Source: Paenibacillus sp. 19GGS1-52 (lineage in GTDB: Bacteria > Bacillota > Bacilli > Paenibacillales > Paenibacillaceae). Taken from it: a stretch of DNA of 64,000 nt. The notes beneath the pieces were generated by a model. The model made no database searches. It was not told the DNA's origin and was given only the letters and a program-made list of their open reading frames with translations. Location of the stretch: assembly GCF_022369515.1 (NCBI RefSeq), contig NZ_CP059724.1, positions 310,001-374,000 on the forward strand. Reading direction: 5' to 3'. The translations under genes and the position numbers were made by a program. How positions within the stretch are numbered: the stretch's first letter is position 1; the number at the start of each line of letters is the position of its first letter. Shown one piece after another: positions 37,484-46,114 of the stretch.

Positions 37484-38398
37484 TTACATGAAATCGAAAA
37501 AATAACGGATCACGTGGAAGAATACTGGCGCTGTATAAGTCAGGCTGTCTACCCTGCTTAAGTAGCTTTTTTTCAAAGCAACGAATTTGTCGTCATCGCC
37601 AATTAACAAATCCCGCTTCAGCACGGAGACGGTTAAGCTGCCGAAGAAACCGCTCAAGCTGATCAGCATGCCGGAAAGGAGCCCGAAAGTAGGGTCAAGT
37701 GGTGTTAGGTAGGGATAGATCAGATAGGATACCCCTGTGGTGACGAGAAAAGCGCAAGCGAAGCCTTCCCAGGTTAATTGCGGGTTGGCCGTGGGAACTA
37801 TTTTTCGCTTACCGAAATAGATCGATGCCAGATAATGGACAACATCATTCAACTGCGTCAATACGACTAGGAATAACACAAGCCCCGCCCCATACTGAGG
37901 AGTAGCAAATTGAAAATAGGCCAGGTGACTAAGCCCAAAAACCATCAGCATAAGTCCCCATTGGGCTTGGCTGACGCTGCGCAGAAATCCGACCGTTCCT
38001 TTGTTGATTAAGCGGGGGAGTGGTAGAAGCAAAAAGATATAGACAGGAATAAAGACAATAAACATCCCGTACCACTCGATATAGATCCAATAGAACTGCA
38101 AGGGGATCGACAAGTATGCCCACAGAAACAGTCTGCGGTCAGCTTTTCGCGATTTGATCATGGAGAAATATTCCTTCAGCGCGAAGAAGGTGAGTATCAT
38201 TAGGGACAGCAGCGAAATGACTGGGTTGAATAGGGTCGCTAAGCAAAAGATGAAGAGCATGCCCCACCAGGTCTTAATACGAAATCCAATGCCGGTATAG
38301 TCTTTGTTAGGCTGTATTCTAGCCACCCCATAATAAATTAATTGGATGGCCGATAAGGCTGCGAAAATAAGAATTAACGTTAATAGCGAACGATCCAT
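37484..38398 (-). CDS. Phosphatidate cytidylyltransferase (CdsA-like, YnbB-type paralogue)
   Basis: The 304-residue polytopic membrane protein has a C-terminal CdsA-type signature: SVLKRDLLIGDDDK followed by LSRVDSLTYTAPVFFH. The spacing and the SRVDS variant resemble the accessory YnbB branch more than housekeeping CdsA. It would make CDP-diacylglycerol from phosphatidate and CTP. ATG at 38398 begins MDRSLLTLILIF with GGTGAT upstream. The longer frame runs through a repeat element and is not credible. Confidence 0.85.
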   Translation of the reverse strand: MDRSLLTLILIFAALSAIQLIYYGVARIQPNKDYTGIGFRIKTWWGMLFIFCLATLFNPVISLLSLMILTFFALKEYFSMIKSRKADRRLFLWAYLSIPLQFYWIYIEWYGMFIVFIPVYIFLLLPLPRLINKGTVGFLRSVSQAQWGLMLMVFGLSHLAYFQFATPQYGAGLVLFLVVLTQLNDVVHYLASIYFGKRKIVPTANPQLTWEGFACAFLVTTGVSYLIYPYLTPLDPTFGLLSGMLISLSGFFGSLTVSVLKRDLLIGDDDKFVALKKSYLSRVDSLTYTAPVFFHVIRYFFDFM

Positions 38399-38454
38399 TT
38401 CCAAATCACCAACTTGTCGCAAGGGTAGGATTCCATTAAAGGCATCATATGTTA

Positions 38455-38543
38455 AAATATAAGGAACTATTGGTTTCACGCTATACTTTATCCTTATATT
38501 TTTTGAAGAGTCGAATACCGTCCTAAAGTGGACAGTATATTCG
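38455..38543 (+). repeat. Dispersed two-hairpin element, copy C
   Basis: Perfect 11-bp arms AAATATAAGGA (38455-38465) and TCCTTATATTT (38491-38501) enclose a 25-nt loop with GGTTTCAC. A second hairpin uses CGAATAC..GTCC (38512-38523) and GGAC.GTAT..TTCG (38530-38543). It lies between divergent genes. Confidence 0.78.
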
Positions 38544-38596
38544 GTTCTTCTTATTATGAAGGAAACCTTCAGACTTGATAAGGGGAAATTTAGAAA

Positions 38597-39139
38597 ATGG
38601 AAGCTGATGGAGCAGTCTTTATCTTGCTTACGAATACCGGAACGCTTTTTACGAAGATTATTCAAGGCTACACGAAAGCCCCTTACAATCATGCCTCGAT
38701 CTCTTTTAATCAGGAACTGTCAGAGCTGTACAGCTTCGGGAGAAAACATCCCAACAACCCCCTGAATGGCGGATTTGTGCGGGAGGACCTCAAGACAGGG
38801 ACGTTCAGTAAGTATCCGAATACGACTTGCGTCATCTATGAGCTTCAGGCATCAGACCGCGAGATCGAGAAAATGAAGCGGGTTCTGCACATCTTTATCC
38901 GCAGTCGCCAAAAGTATCTTTATAATATTCTGGGTGTGATTGGCATCGCACTCAAGGAACCGGTGGAATTCAGCAACTCCTACTTTTGCTCGCAATTCGT
39001 TGCGGAAATACTACTGCGGTCCGGCATCAAGTTATGGAACAAGCTGCCAGCGCTCGTAACACCGGAAGATTTTCGGCAAAGCGAGCGGCTGCATTTGATC
39101 TACGAAGGGAAATTAAGTGAGTACGAGCCTGAAACCTGA
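38597..39139 (+). CDS. Permuted papain-like hydrolase (YiiX/NlpC-P60 superfamily)
   Basis: The 180-residue protein has the order His first, Cys later: YNHASISFN (about 30-38) and SYFCSQFVAEIL (about 130-141). This is the permuted arrangement of YiiX/YaeF-type members of the NlpC/P60 superfamily. No signal peptide is visible, so action in the cytoplasm on an amide or thioester is possible. AAGGGGA lies about ten bases before the start. It is divergent from the CdsA-like gene, and a lipid-linked role is only a guess. Confidence 0.8.
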   Translation: MEADGAVFILLTNTGTLFTKIIQGYTKAPYNHASISFNQELSELYSFGRKHPNNPLNGGFVREDLKTGTFSKYPNTTCVIYELQASDREIEKMKRVLHIFIRSRQKYLYNILGVIGIALKEPVEFSNSYFCSQFVAEILLRSGIKLWNKLPALVTPEDFRQSERLHLIYEGKLSEYEPET

Positions 39140-39175
39140 GGGTAAGTGCACGATAAATTATATTTTCACTCAAGA

Positions 39176-39209
39176 AAAAGGCTGTCCTAAGCAAAGGAAA
39201 GCCTTTCTT
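39176..39209 (+). terminator. Terminator after the papain-like gene
   Basis: AAAAGGCT pairs with AGCCTTTCTT across a loop of 16 nt; moderately strong. Confidence 0.6.
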
Positions 39210-39260
39210 CAAGATAGACGGTACTTGCAGTGAAAGAGGTCTGCCGTACAGTCGGATGTA

Positions 39261-40064
39261 TTAGACCCTATGTCTCTCCATCCAGGCAGCAGCCCAATCG
39301 ACAAGCGGCCTCTGTTCCAAAAATCGGATATCCGCATTCCCGATTCGATGTATCTTAATATTTTTTTCCTTCTCGTATTCTTCCCCTAAGGAGACAAAAT
39401 CGCTGTCGTCCACAGCTTGGGTTTGGTAAGTCACCCATTTGCGAGTACCATCAGCCATGATCGCACTGCTTTCGTTGACCATTTGCTTTGCCGGGAAGTC
39501 GGCTCTGGTTTCGGCTAAATGCAGAGATGTATTTTTATCATGGCCGACGCCTATTAACAGTACGTAACCGTTGAGCTGATATAATTTATCCAATGGGGAG
39601 CCATCACCAAAGATATTGCTTAAATCATGAGTATTTGTAATATATTCTGCATGCTTGCCTACCGCGGCTATGGATCGTGCAGGGTGATCCGACCTTTTGG
39701 CTCCAGGCCATTTGCGAAATATTTCGGCCGCGACGCCCATGCCGATTGCCGGGGTAATTTCTTTATCATAGGCAGGCCAGTGTTCCCGAATAAGGGGCCA
39801 CCATTCTACAGGTTCTTTCCAGTGCACACCCGTTGAAGGATCGAGATTCTTCCAAGTTTGGGAAGGCATCATCAAGGTTCCTTCTGTTCCAACAATTTCT
39901 AGAAGAGACCGGATTAACGTCTCGGCTCCTCCAACGACAAACCCCAGCTTGCTTAGCGAAGCATGAACAAATATACTTTGTCCTTCCATCAGTCCACAGC
40001 TTTTAAAGTGACGGACTAGGTCTTCTTTCGTTAAGATGGCTCTTGATTCTTGTATGCCAGTCAT
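39261..40064 (-). CDS. AAC(3)-family aminoglycoside N-acetyltransferase-like protein
   Basis: The 267-residue protein matches the antibiotic_NAT family: VHASLSKLGFVVGGAETLI near the N-terminus, GTEGTLMMPSQTW, HPARSIAAVGKHA and GSPLDKLYQLNGYVLLIGVG. Members acetylate the 3-amino group of aminoglycosides with acetyl-CoA, but chromosomal relatives such as B. subtilis YokD need not confer resistance. Start at 40064 follows GGAGG by five bases. It is co-directional with the HK/RR pair, 47 bases after the HK stop. Confidence 0.9.
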   Translation of the reverse strand: MTGIQESRAILTKEDLVRHFKSCGLMEGQSIFVHASLSKLGFVVGGAETLIRSLLEIVGTEGTLMMPSQTWKNLDPSTGVHWKEPVEWWPLIREHWPAYDKEITPAIGMGVAAEIFRKWPGAKRSDHPARSIAAVGKHAEYITNTHDLSNIFGDGSPLDKLYQLNGYVLLIGVGHDKNTSLHLAETRADFPAKQMVNESSAIMADGTRKWVTYQTQAVDDSDFVSLGEEYEKEKNIKIHRIGNADIRFLEQRPLVDWAAAWMERHRV

Positions 40065-40111
40065 ATTAACCTCCACCTTTCGGGTCAAATTCCAATTCCA
40101 ACTAAACCTGC

Positions 40112-41395
40112 TCAAGAAAGCTGAACATAGAACGTGGTCGATTCACCGATGGTACTTTTGGCGTAAAGCTTGCCCTTATGCTGATCAATAATGGATTTGG
40201 CGATGGCTAGACCCAGACCATAACCTCCCTGCTTGCGCGCCCGGGAAGCGTCGGTGCGGTAGAATCGATCAAAGATTCGGGTCAGATGTTCCGCAGCAAT
40301 GCCCTCGCCGGTATTGGTAACCGCGAGCATAATATCGTTATGCTGCTTTTTGAGCGATAGGGTTACGGAGCCTTTGGAGTTTGTATATTTTACAGCATTA
40401 TCTACGAGAATCATGACCACTTGCTTGATTTGTTCACTGTTGCCTTGCACCATTAAATCAGGTTCAATGTCATAGTCAAGTGAGACATGCTTCTCAAAGA
40501 TCACGGCTTCCATCGTTAAAATAATATTCTCAACAGCCTCGCTCATATTGAATTTCGAGAAAACCATGGTTGCTCTGGAATCATCCATTTCAGTCAAGTA
40601 TAGAAGGTCATTGGTCAGTCTTGCCATTCGTTCTGTCTCCGACTTGATATAGTGCAGCCACTTGGCCTGATTGTGAATCGTGTCTTCTGGATTGGATAAG
40701 AGAACATCCGCATTGGTGTTAATGATGGTGAGCGGAGTCTTTAGTTCATGGGAAGCATCAGCAATAAACTGCTTTTGTTTATCAAATGATTCCCTGACCG
40801 GCGTAATCGAACGGTTGGCGAAGAACCGGCTAGTGAAGTATAGGATAATCAGCATCACCAATCCAACAACAGCGAAAGTATAGATTAAATTCGTCAGAAT
40901 ATTCTGTTGAGCAGTGATGTCGAGGAAGACAATCATAGCCCCTTCGTTCGTATGCTGTATGTTGAAGATCCACTGGCTCCCGTCCAGTGAGAACTTCCCG
41001 TTGTCCTTGTTGATGGCTACCGCTTCCTGTAACGCAGAGGCATAGAACTCATCATCCATATCGAGTTGTGAGATAGTGGCTGTACGAGTCCATGCTTTAT
41101 CCGTTTGCAGCGTGAATGAAACGGATCGTTCCGGAGGTGGATTCCCGTTATCGTTGTCCATAAACCCATTATCCTTGGTCGGTAACAGGGAAGAACCTTT
41201 GGTAGAGCCTTGTCGACCAGAATCACCAGGGGATTGCTGATGAGAATCCATGATTCTGTGAAGATACATATCAATATCACTTTGCACATTTCGGTAAGTA
41301 ATGACGTAAATGGAGGCGAAGGCGATCAGCATCATCACAGAGATGGTGACCAGGTTAACAATCAGAAATCGATTTCTAAGCTTCGTAAACATCAT
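40112..41395 (-). CDS. Sensor histidine kinase (two-component system)
   Basis: The 427-residue kinase has a first membrane helix (about 9-30), an extracellular sensor of about 130 residues and a second helix (about 165-187). The HisKA domain has ADASHELKTPLTIINTNADV and the HATPase domain NAVKYTNSKG, NTGEGIAAEH and GYGLGLAIAKS. It starts ATGATG overlapping the stop of the response regulator gene, behind GAGGTG. The sensed signal is unknown. Confidence 0.93.
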   Translation of the reverse strand: MMFTKLRNRFLIVNLVTISVMMLIAFASIYVITYRNVQSDIDMYLHRIMDSHQQSPGDSGRQGSTKGSSLLPTKDNGFMDNDNGNPPPERSVSFTLQTDKAWTRTATISQLDMDDEFYASALQEAVAINKDNGKFSLDGSQWIFNIQHTNEGAMIVFLDITAQQNILTNLIYTFAVVGLVMLIILYFTSRFFANRSITPVRESFDKQKQFIADASHELKTPLTIINTNADVLLSNPEDTIHNQAKWLHYIKSETERMARLTNDLLYLTEMDDSRATMVFSKFNMSEAVENIILTMEAVIFEKHVSLDYDIEPDLMVQGNSEQIKQVVMILVDNAVKYTNSKGSVTLSLKKQHNDIMLAVTNTGEGIAAEHLTRIFDRFYRTDASRARKQGGYGLGLAIAKSIIDQHKGKLYAKSTIGESTTFYVQLS

Positions 41396-42069
41396 GTGGT
41401 CACCTCTAATACGTATCCTACATTTCTGATCGTGTTAATGCGTACCGTCGAATTCAAGAAGGTCAGTTTTTTTCGCAAAAAAGATATATAAACCTCCACA
41501 TTGTTATGTTCTGCCTCCGAATCAAAGCCCCATAACTTCTCAATAATCTGCTCTTTGGAAGTTACGGCCTGTTTCCTTAATATCAGAAGCTCCAGCAATT
41601 CACATTCCTTTAAGTTCATCTTGATCTCTTTGCCATTGACAGAGAGCTTCGGGTTCGCCGTATTGAGTTCGATATCTCCAAACTTTAAGGCATCATCCGG
41701 TATTACCTCTCCTTTACGTCGCAGCGCTGCGCGTATTCTAGCCAATAACAACTCTGATGAAAAGGGCTTGGCGATGTAGTCATCGGCCCCATAATCCAGC
41801 CCTGTCACCATATCTGTAATCTCCCCCTTTGCGGTAAGAAGGATTACAGGAGTGGATACTCCTTCTTTACGGAGCGCCTTCAACATGCTGATCCCATCCA
41901 TTTCAGGCATCATGATGTCGAGGAGCAGTAAATCATATATCCCGCTTAACGCGTAATCCAGTCCCGATCTGCCATCATGAACAGCGTCTACAGAGTAATT
42001 ATGCTTCTTTAATATTTGAGTTAAGGCTTCCGCAAGATGAAGCTCGTCTTCTACTATTAGTATCCTCAT
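41392..42069 (-). CDS. OmpR-family response regulator
   Basis: The 225-residue regulator has a receiver domain with acidic pair in IVEDELHL, phosphoacceptor Asp in LLLLDIMMPEMDG, Thr in LLTAKG and Lys in DDYIAKPF, then a winged helix (WGFDSEAEHNNVEVYISFLR). The start is uncertain among ATGs at 42069, 42081 and 42090; 42069 gives the standard MRILIVEDE start. Direct repeats of 11-bp spacing just upstream, and similar ones before the divergent VTC operon, suggest that it regulates itself and that operon. Confidence 0.92.
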   Translation of the reverse strand: MRILIVEDELHLAEALTQILKKHNYSVDAVHDGRSGLDYALSGIYDLLLLDIMMPEMDGISMLKALRKEGVSTPVILLTAKGEITDMVTGLDYGADDYIAKPFSSELLLARIRAALRRKGEVIPDDALKFGDIELNTANPKLSVNGKEIKMNLKECELLELLILRKQAVTSKEQIIEKLWGFDSEAEHNNVEVYISFLRKKLTFLNSTVRINTIRNVGYVLEVTT

Positions 42070-42130
42070 GGGTTTGCCCATCCTCTGCATAGGTTGTGTA
42101 CTTATTTACTTACTTCATTATATCAAGATT

Positions 42131-42164
42131 ACCTTTAATCAACCTTAATGAAGGTGAATGAAGG
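42131..42164 (-). promoter_or_regulatory. Direct repeats before the response regulator gene
   Basis: Read on the minus strand: CTTCATTCACC, TTCATTAAGGT, TGATTAAAGGT, spaced 11 bp. OmpR-family proteins bind such direct repeats of one helical turn. Confidence 0.55.
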
Positions 42165-42224
42165 CATGTTCAGATCTATATAAATCAAACTTGAAAAATT
42201 GAGAATAGGTAAAGGAGGAACGAA

Positions 42225-42344
42225 GAGGAAGTTTGGAACTGTAGGAGCGGTAGCGTCCGCCTTTGTCTCCGGATTTCATCCGCTAAGAGCGGTATAAATC
42301 AAGAAATATGGAGACAACAGCGGCCGGAAGTCCAAACCTTCCTC
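42225..42344 (+). repeat. 120-bp palindromic intergenic element (MITE-like)
   Basis: Ends GAGGAAGTTTGG and CCAAACCTTCCTC form an imperfect inverted repeat, and an inner pair TTGTCTCC/GGAGACAA repeats the symmetry. No open frame is inside. No target duplication was recognised. Confidence 0.65.
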
Positions 42345-42427
42345 GTAGTTACGATTGATCCTATTTATAAAAATCTTAAGTTCAGTTTGTATGTTATGCC
42401 AATGTAAAAGGATTAACGCAGTGTAAA

Positions 42428-42464
42428 CTCATTTAAGATTCATTAAAGGTTCGGGGACTAAGAT
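42428..42464 (+). promoter_or_regulatory. Promoter region of the VTC operon with direct repeats
   Basis: TCATTTAAGAT and TCATTAAAGGT lie in tandem at 42429-42450 and resemble the repeats before the divergent regulator gene. A -10-like TAAGAT is at 42459-42464, so the repeats cover the -35. Confidence 0.55.
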
Positions 42465-42524
42465 ACATTCATAAGCAAGCGAGATAACACAAGACATACC
42501 TAAACTGAAAGGATCTGAACCCAT

Positions 42525-43268
42525 ATGGCTATTGAAGTGTTCAACCGTTATGAGAACAAATACTTGCTCGATAGTGAGTCCTACTACAAATTCTACAACC
42601 AACTGCTTGAATATATGGAACTGGACAATTACAACAAACAACATGAGTTTTATTCCATAACTAATATGTATTATGACACCGCACATGATGCTCTGATCCG
42701 GAACAGTCTGGCGAAGCCGAAATATAAGGAGAAACTTCGGATTAGAGCTTACGGTATCCCGAATCAAGATACGAGAGTGTATCTGGAAATTAAGAAAAAG
42801 GTATTCGGTCTGGTCAACAAAAGAAGAACCTCACTTCAATTAAATGAAGCTTATGACTTTGTCCGTACAGGAGTGGAGCCGGAATTCAAAGATTACATGA
42901 ATAAGCAGGTCATTGAAGAAATCAAATACTTCCTAACACGGTATGATCTTCAACCCAAGTTGTATCTGTCCTACGATCGGAAAGCACTGTTTAGTAAAGA
43001 AAACCGCGATTTGAGAATTACGTTCGACACCAATATAAGATGCAGACGGTATGATCTTAAGCTGGAACAAGGTACTTATGGCGAACTCTTGCTGGAGCCG
43101 GGCCAATGGTTGATGGAAGTGAAGGCCGAGAAGACGATTCCGGTATGGTTGGCCAAAATGCTCTCCGAACATCAAATGTACCGTACCAGCTTCTCCAAAT
43201 ATGGCAACGAGTACAAAAAAATGCTGAAGAACAGCAGAATAGAAAGTGAGAGTGCCCTCTATGCTTGA
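42525..43268 (+). CDS. VTC-domain polyphosphate polymerase-like protein
   Basis: The 247-residue soluble protein matches the VTC catalytic tunnel domain: FNRYENKYLLDS at the start, ITNMYYDTAHD, KLRIRAYG, VYLEIKKKV and LMEVKAEKTIP. The basic and acidic residues of the tunnel fit the polyphosphate polymerase/triphosphate-tunnel fold. In yeast, VTC makes polyphosphate from ATP; bacterial homologues are little studied. It overlaps the DUF4956 gene by eight bases. Confidence 0.88.
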   Translation: MAIEVFNRYENKYLLDSESYYKFYNQLLEYMELDNYNKQHEFYSITNMYYDTAHDALIRNSLAKPKYKEKLRIRAYGIPNQDTRVYLEIKKKVFGLVNKRRTSLQLNEAYDFVRTGVEPEFKDYMNKQVIEEIKYFLTRYDLQPKLYLSYDRKALFSKENRDLRITFDTNIRCRRYDLKLEQGTYGELLLEPGQWLMEVKAEKTIPVWLAKMLSEHQMYRTSFSKYGNEYKKMLKNSRIESESALYA

Positions 43269-43944
43269 TTCCATCTTTTCCGCAGCTTTGACTAGTACGG
43301 AATTAACATTTACCAACGCGATTCTAACCATTGTTATATCCATAGCACTAGGCGGAATCATTAGCTATACCTACATGAAGACTAACCCGGCTAGTTATTC
43401 GCAAAGCTTCACACTTACGATGGTGCTGCTGCCGGTAATTGTCGCGATCATCATTCTACTGATTGGCAGCAACGTAGCCAGAGCCTTCAGCCTTGCGGGA
43501 GCGTTCTCCATCATTCGCTTCAGAAGCGCACCAGGCGACCCGAAGGATATCACATTTGTACTGTTCACCATGGCGTCAGGACTTGCCTGTGGGGTTGGAT
43601 CATTCGGGTACGCCGTCTTATTCACACTTATCCTGTGCGTACTGATGTTTATCCTTAACCGCACGAAATTTGGCGTAAGAACATCCCTGCAGAAAACACT
43701 GAAAGTAACCATCCCGGAGGATCTGGGATATGAGGAAGCCTTTAATGAAGTTTTTGCCAAATACAATGTCGGATACGAGCTTAAAAAGATTAGAACCACC
43801 GAGCTTGGCAGTTTATATGAACTGGTCTACGCCGTAACGATTGATGAGCACACGAGCCAGAAGGAATTACTTGATGCCATCCGCTGCCGGAACGGCAATC
43901 TGGATCTCTCGCTAACCATGAATCCAACCATGACTGACTATTAA
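43261..43944 (+). CDS. DUF4956 family membrane protein
   Basis: The 227-residue protein has three to four hydrophobic helices in the first 140 residues, then a soluble C-terminal domain. The loop ARAFSLAGAFSIIRFRSAPGDPKDI is a hallmark of DUF4956. It is commonly encoded next to VTC-domain proteins, so a membrane partner of the VTC enzyme is a fair inference. ATG 43261 has only a weak ribosome site, and the overlap with the VTC gene suggests coupling. Confidence 0.85.
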   Translation: MLDSIFSAALTSTELTFTNAILTIVISIALGGIISYTYMKTNPASYSQSFTLTMVLLPVIVAIIILLIGSNVARAFSLAGAFSIIRFRSAPGDPKDITFVLFTMASGLACGVGSFGYAVLFTLILCVLMFILNRTKFGVRTSLQKTLKVTIPEDLGYEEAFNEVFAKYNVGYELKKIRTTELGSLYELVYAVTIDEHTSQKELLDAIRCRNGNLDLSLTMNPTMTDY

Positions 43945-43967
43945 AAATTTGAAGGGATTGATGAGAT

Positions 43968-46007
43968 ATGAAAAACTTAATAAAGAGCGGTAAAATAGGG
44001 CTGGTGCTGTTGTGTATCGCCGTAATATCGGCCTGCAGCACCAATACAACAGCATCTAATACCACAAGCGCGGTGGCAACATCAGCCATAACAACTACAC
44101 AAAGCGGGACAACTTCTAATGTACAACTAGCCAGTATCAAGCTGGCGGATCTGGTAACGTTCGACGAGGAGGATTCCACTACAGAGTGGAGCGCCGACAA
44201 TTCAACAGCTATTGCTCTAAATGGAACAAGTGTTGTTGTTGATGGTTCCGGAGCTACAGCGAAGGATGGATCAGTGACGATTACGGCAGCAGGAACTTAT
44301 GTCCTCAGCGGAACGCTGAGTGAGGGGCAAGTTGTCGTCGATGTTCAGGATGAGGGAACGGTTCGTTTGGTATTGAATGGAGTAGAGCTTCATGACAGTA
44401 ACAGCGCCCCAATCTACATTAAAGAAGCGGATAAGACGATCATTACGCTGCAAGAGGGTACGGAGAACAGCGTTACGGATGGACAAACCTATGTGTTCGC
44501 CGATGATTCCACCGACGAGCCAAGTGCGGCAATCTTCAGCAAATCGGATCTAACGATCAATGGAACTGGCAAGCTGACGGTTACTGCAAACTATAACGAT
44601 GGAATATCAAGTAAAGACGATCTGAAAATCATGTCGGGTACGATTGAGGTTCAAGCTGCAGACGATGGCATTGTAGGCAAAGATCTCGTCGCCGTTCAGG
44701 ACGGGAAGCTTACTATCAACGCTGGAGGAGACGGCATCAAATCAACAAATGACGAGGATACTTCCAAAGGTTTTATTGCCATTGCGGCAGGGACATTTGA
44801 TATTACAGCCGTAAACGACGGCATTCAAGCGGAGACCTCGGTTGTTATTGACGGCGGTACCTATACGATGGTTACAGGTGGAGGCAATGTGAACGCTGAA
44901 GTGAAAGTGGAAGAAGGTCCAGGAGGCATGGGCATGGGTGGAAATAAGACCTCCGAATCCAGCACGGCGACAACGACAACAGATACGACAGCCACAACAG
45001 AAACCGAATCAACTAGTACTAAAGGGCTGAAAGCTGGTGGAGATATTACGGTGAATGGGGGCAGCTTTACGATTGATTCCGCCGATGACGCGGTGCATAG
45101 TAACAGTAATGTTTCGATAACAGCCGGGGATTTCAAGGTTACTGCTGGCGACGATGGAATTCATGCAGATGCCCTGTTGGCAATCATAGGCGGAACCATT
45201 GATATCACCAAGAGCTATGAAGGGATTGAAGGAGGGAGTATCACGATTGCAGGCGGTGAAATCCATGTGGTCGCTTCCGATGACGGTGTTAATGTATCGG
45301 GAGGCAACGACCAAACATCCACAGCAGGAACTCAAACACAAGATCAATCTACCAGCTCCGGTAGCAGCATGCTCACCATCAGCGGCGGATATTTAACCGT
45401 AGATTCAACAGGCGATGGTTTGGACTCGAATGGATCAATCACAATGACCGGTGGTACCGTGATTGCCAATGGACCTACCAATGATGGCAACGGCACCTTG
45501 GATTACGACGGCACCTTCGTGATGAGCGGTGGATTTCTGGTAGCAGCGGGCAGTTCAGGAATGGCTCAAGCGCCTGGTGAAGAATCCAGCCAATTCTCAG
45601 TCAGTATGGCTTTTACAGAAACACAGCAGGCTGGAACGATGGTTCATTTGGAAGACAGCAAGGGCAATACTATCCTGACCTTTACACCATCCAAGAATTA
45701 TCAATCGATAGTGATTAACTCACCGGATCTGAAAGAGGGAGGTTCTTATACTCTCTATACAGGAGGAACATCAACCGGCAGCGTAGCGAATGGATTGTAT
45801 ACGGATGGGGAATATACAGGAGGAACAAAGGTAGTAGCATTTGACATCTCCAGTAGCGTAACCTACTTGAACGAATCAGGAGTAACAACTGGCGGCAATA
45901 CCATGGGTGGACCTGGTGGCGGTGGTGGTGGTGGTAGAGGAACTAGACCTGAAGGCGGTGCGGGTCAAGGAACTATGCCTGATGGTGAAGGTGGAAGCCC
46001 GATGTAA
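43968..46007 (+). CDS. Carbohydrate-binding beta-helix lipoprotein (Cthe_2159 type)
   Basis: The 679-residue protein has a lipoprotein signal with VISAC lipobox near residue 23. Many short repeats follow (about 130-520), such as GTIEVQAADDGIVGKD and SGGYLTVDSTGDGLDSNG. They resemble the Cthe_2159 parallel beta-helix family, which binds acidic polysaccharide and calcium. A Thr/Ser-rich insert lies near 325-345 and the tail is Gly-rich (about 640-679). It is third in the VTC/DUF4956 operon, 23 bases after the previous gene, and probably works at the cell surface. Confidence 0.87.
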   Translation: MKNLIKSGKIGLVLLCIAVISACSTNTTASNTTSAVATSAITTTQSGTTSNVQLASIKLADLVTFDEEDSTTEWSADNSTAIALNGTSVVVDGSGATAKDGSVTITAAGTYVLSGTLSEGQVVVDVQDEGTVRLVLNGVELHDSNSAPIYIKEADKTIITLQEGTENSVTDGQTYVFADDSTDEPSAAIFSKSDLTINGTGKLTVTANYNDGISSKDDLKIMSGTIEVQAADDGIVGKDLVAVQDGKLTINAGGDGIKSTNDEDTSKGFIAIAAGTFDITAVNDGIQAETSVVIDGGTYTMVTGGGNVNAEVKVEEGPGGMGMGGNKTSESSTATTTTDTTATTETESTSTKGLKAGGDITVNGGSFTIDSADDAVHSNSNVSITAGDFKVTAGDDGIHADALLAIIGGTIDITKSYEGIEGGSITIAGGEIHVVASDDGVNVSGGNDQTSTAGTQTQDQSTSSGSSMLTISGGYLTVDSTGDGLDSNGSITMTGGTVIANGPTNDGNGTLDYDGTFVMSGGFLVAAGSSGMAQAPGEESSQFSVSMAFTETQQAGTMVHLEDSKGNTILTFTPSKNYQSIVINSPDLKEGGSYTLYTGGTSTGSVANGLYTDGEYTGGTKVVAFDISSSVTYLNESGVTTGGNTMGGPGGGGGGGRGTRPEGGAGQGTMPDGEGGSPM

Positions 46008-46030
46008 TGATAGGGTAAAATAACACAGTA

Positions 46031-46069
46031 ATCAAAGAAGCTGGCGCAGCAAGCGCCAGCTTCTTTGAT
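46031..46069 (+). terminator. Terminator between convergent operons
   Basis: A 17-bp perfect stem from ATCAAAGAAG to CTTCTTTGAT with a 5-nt loop. Confidence 0.85.
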
Positions 46070-46114
46070 GGTCATCTATGAGTCGCCGTCATCTTGTGGT
46101 TATGCAGGACCAGA

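Larger units (their letters stand above)
42070..42524. other. Divergent intergenic region, 455 bases
   Basis: It holds direct repeats next to each divergent unit (given separately) and a 120-bp palindromic element in the middle. No open frame of note was found. Confidence 0.7.

Noticed and set aside
37484..38692. 402-codon version of the CdsA-like gene
   Set aside because: The extra N-terminus runs through the two-hairpin repeat and has no ribosome site; ATG 38398 gives a family-like start.
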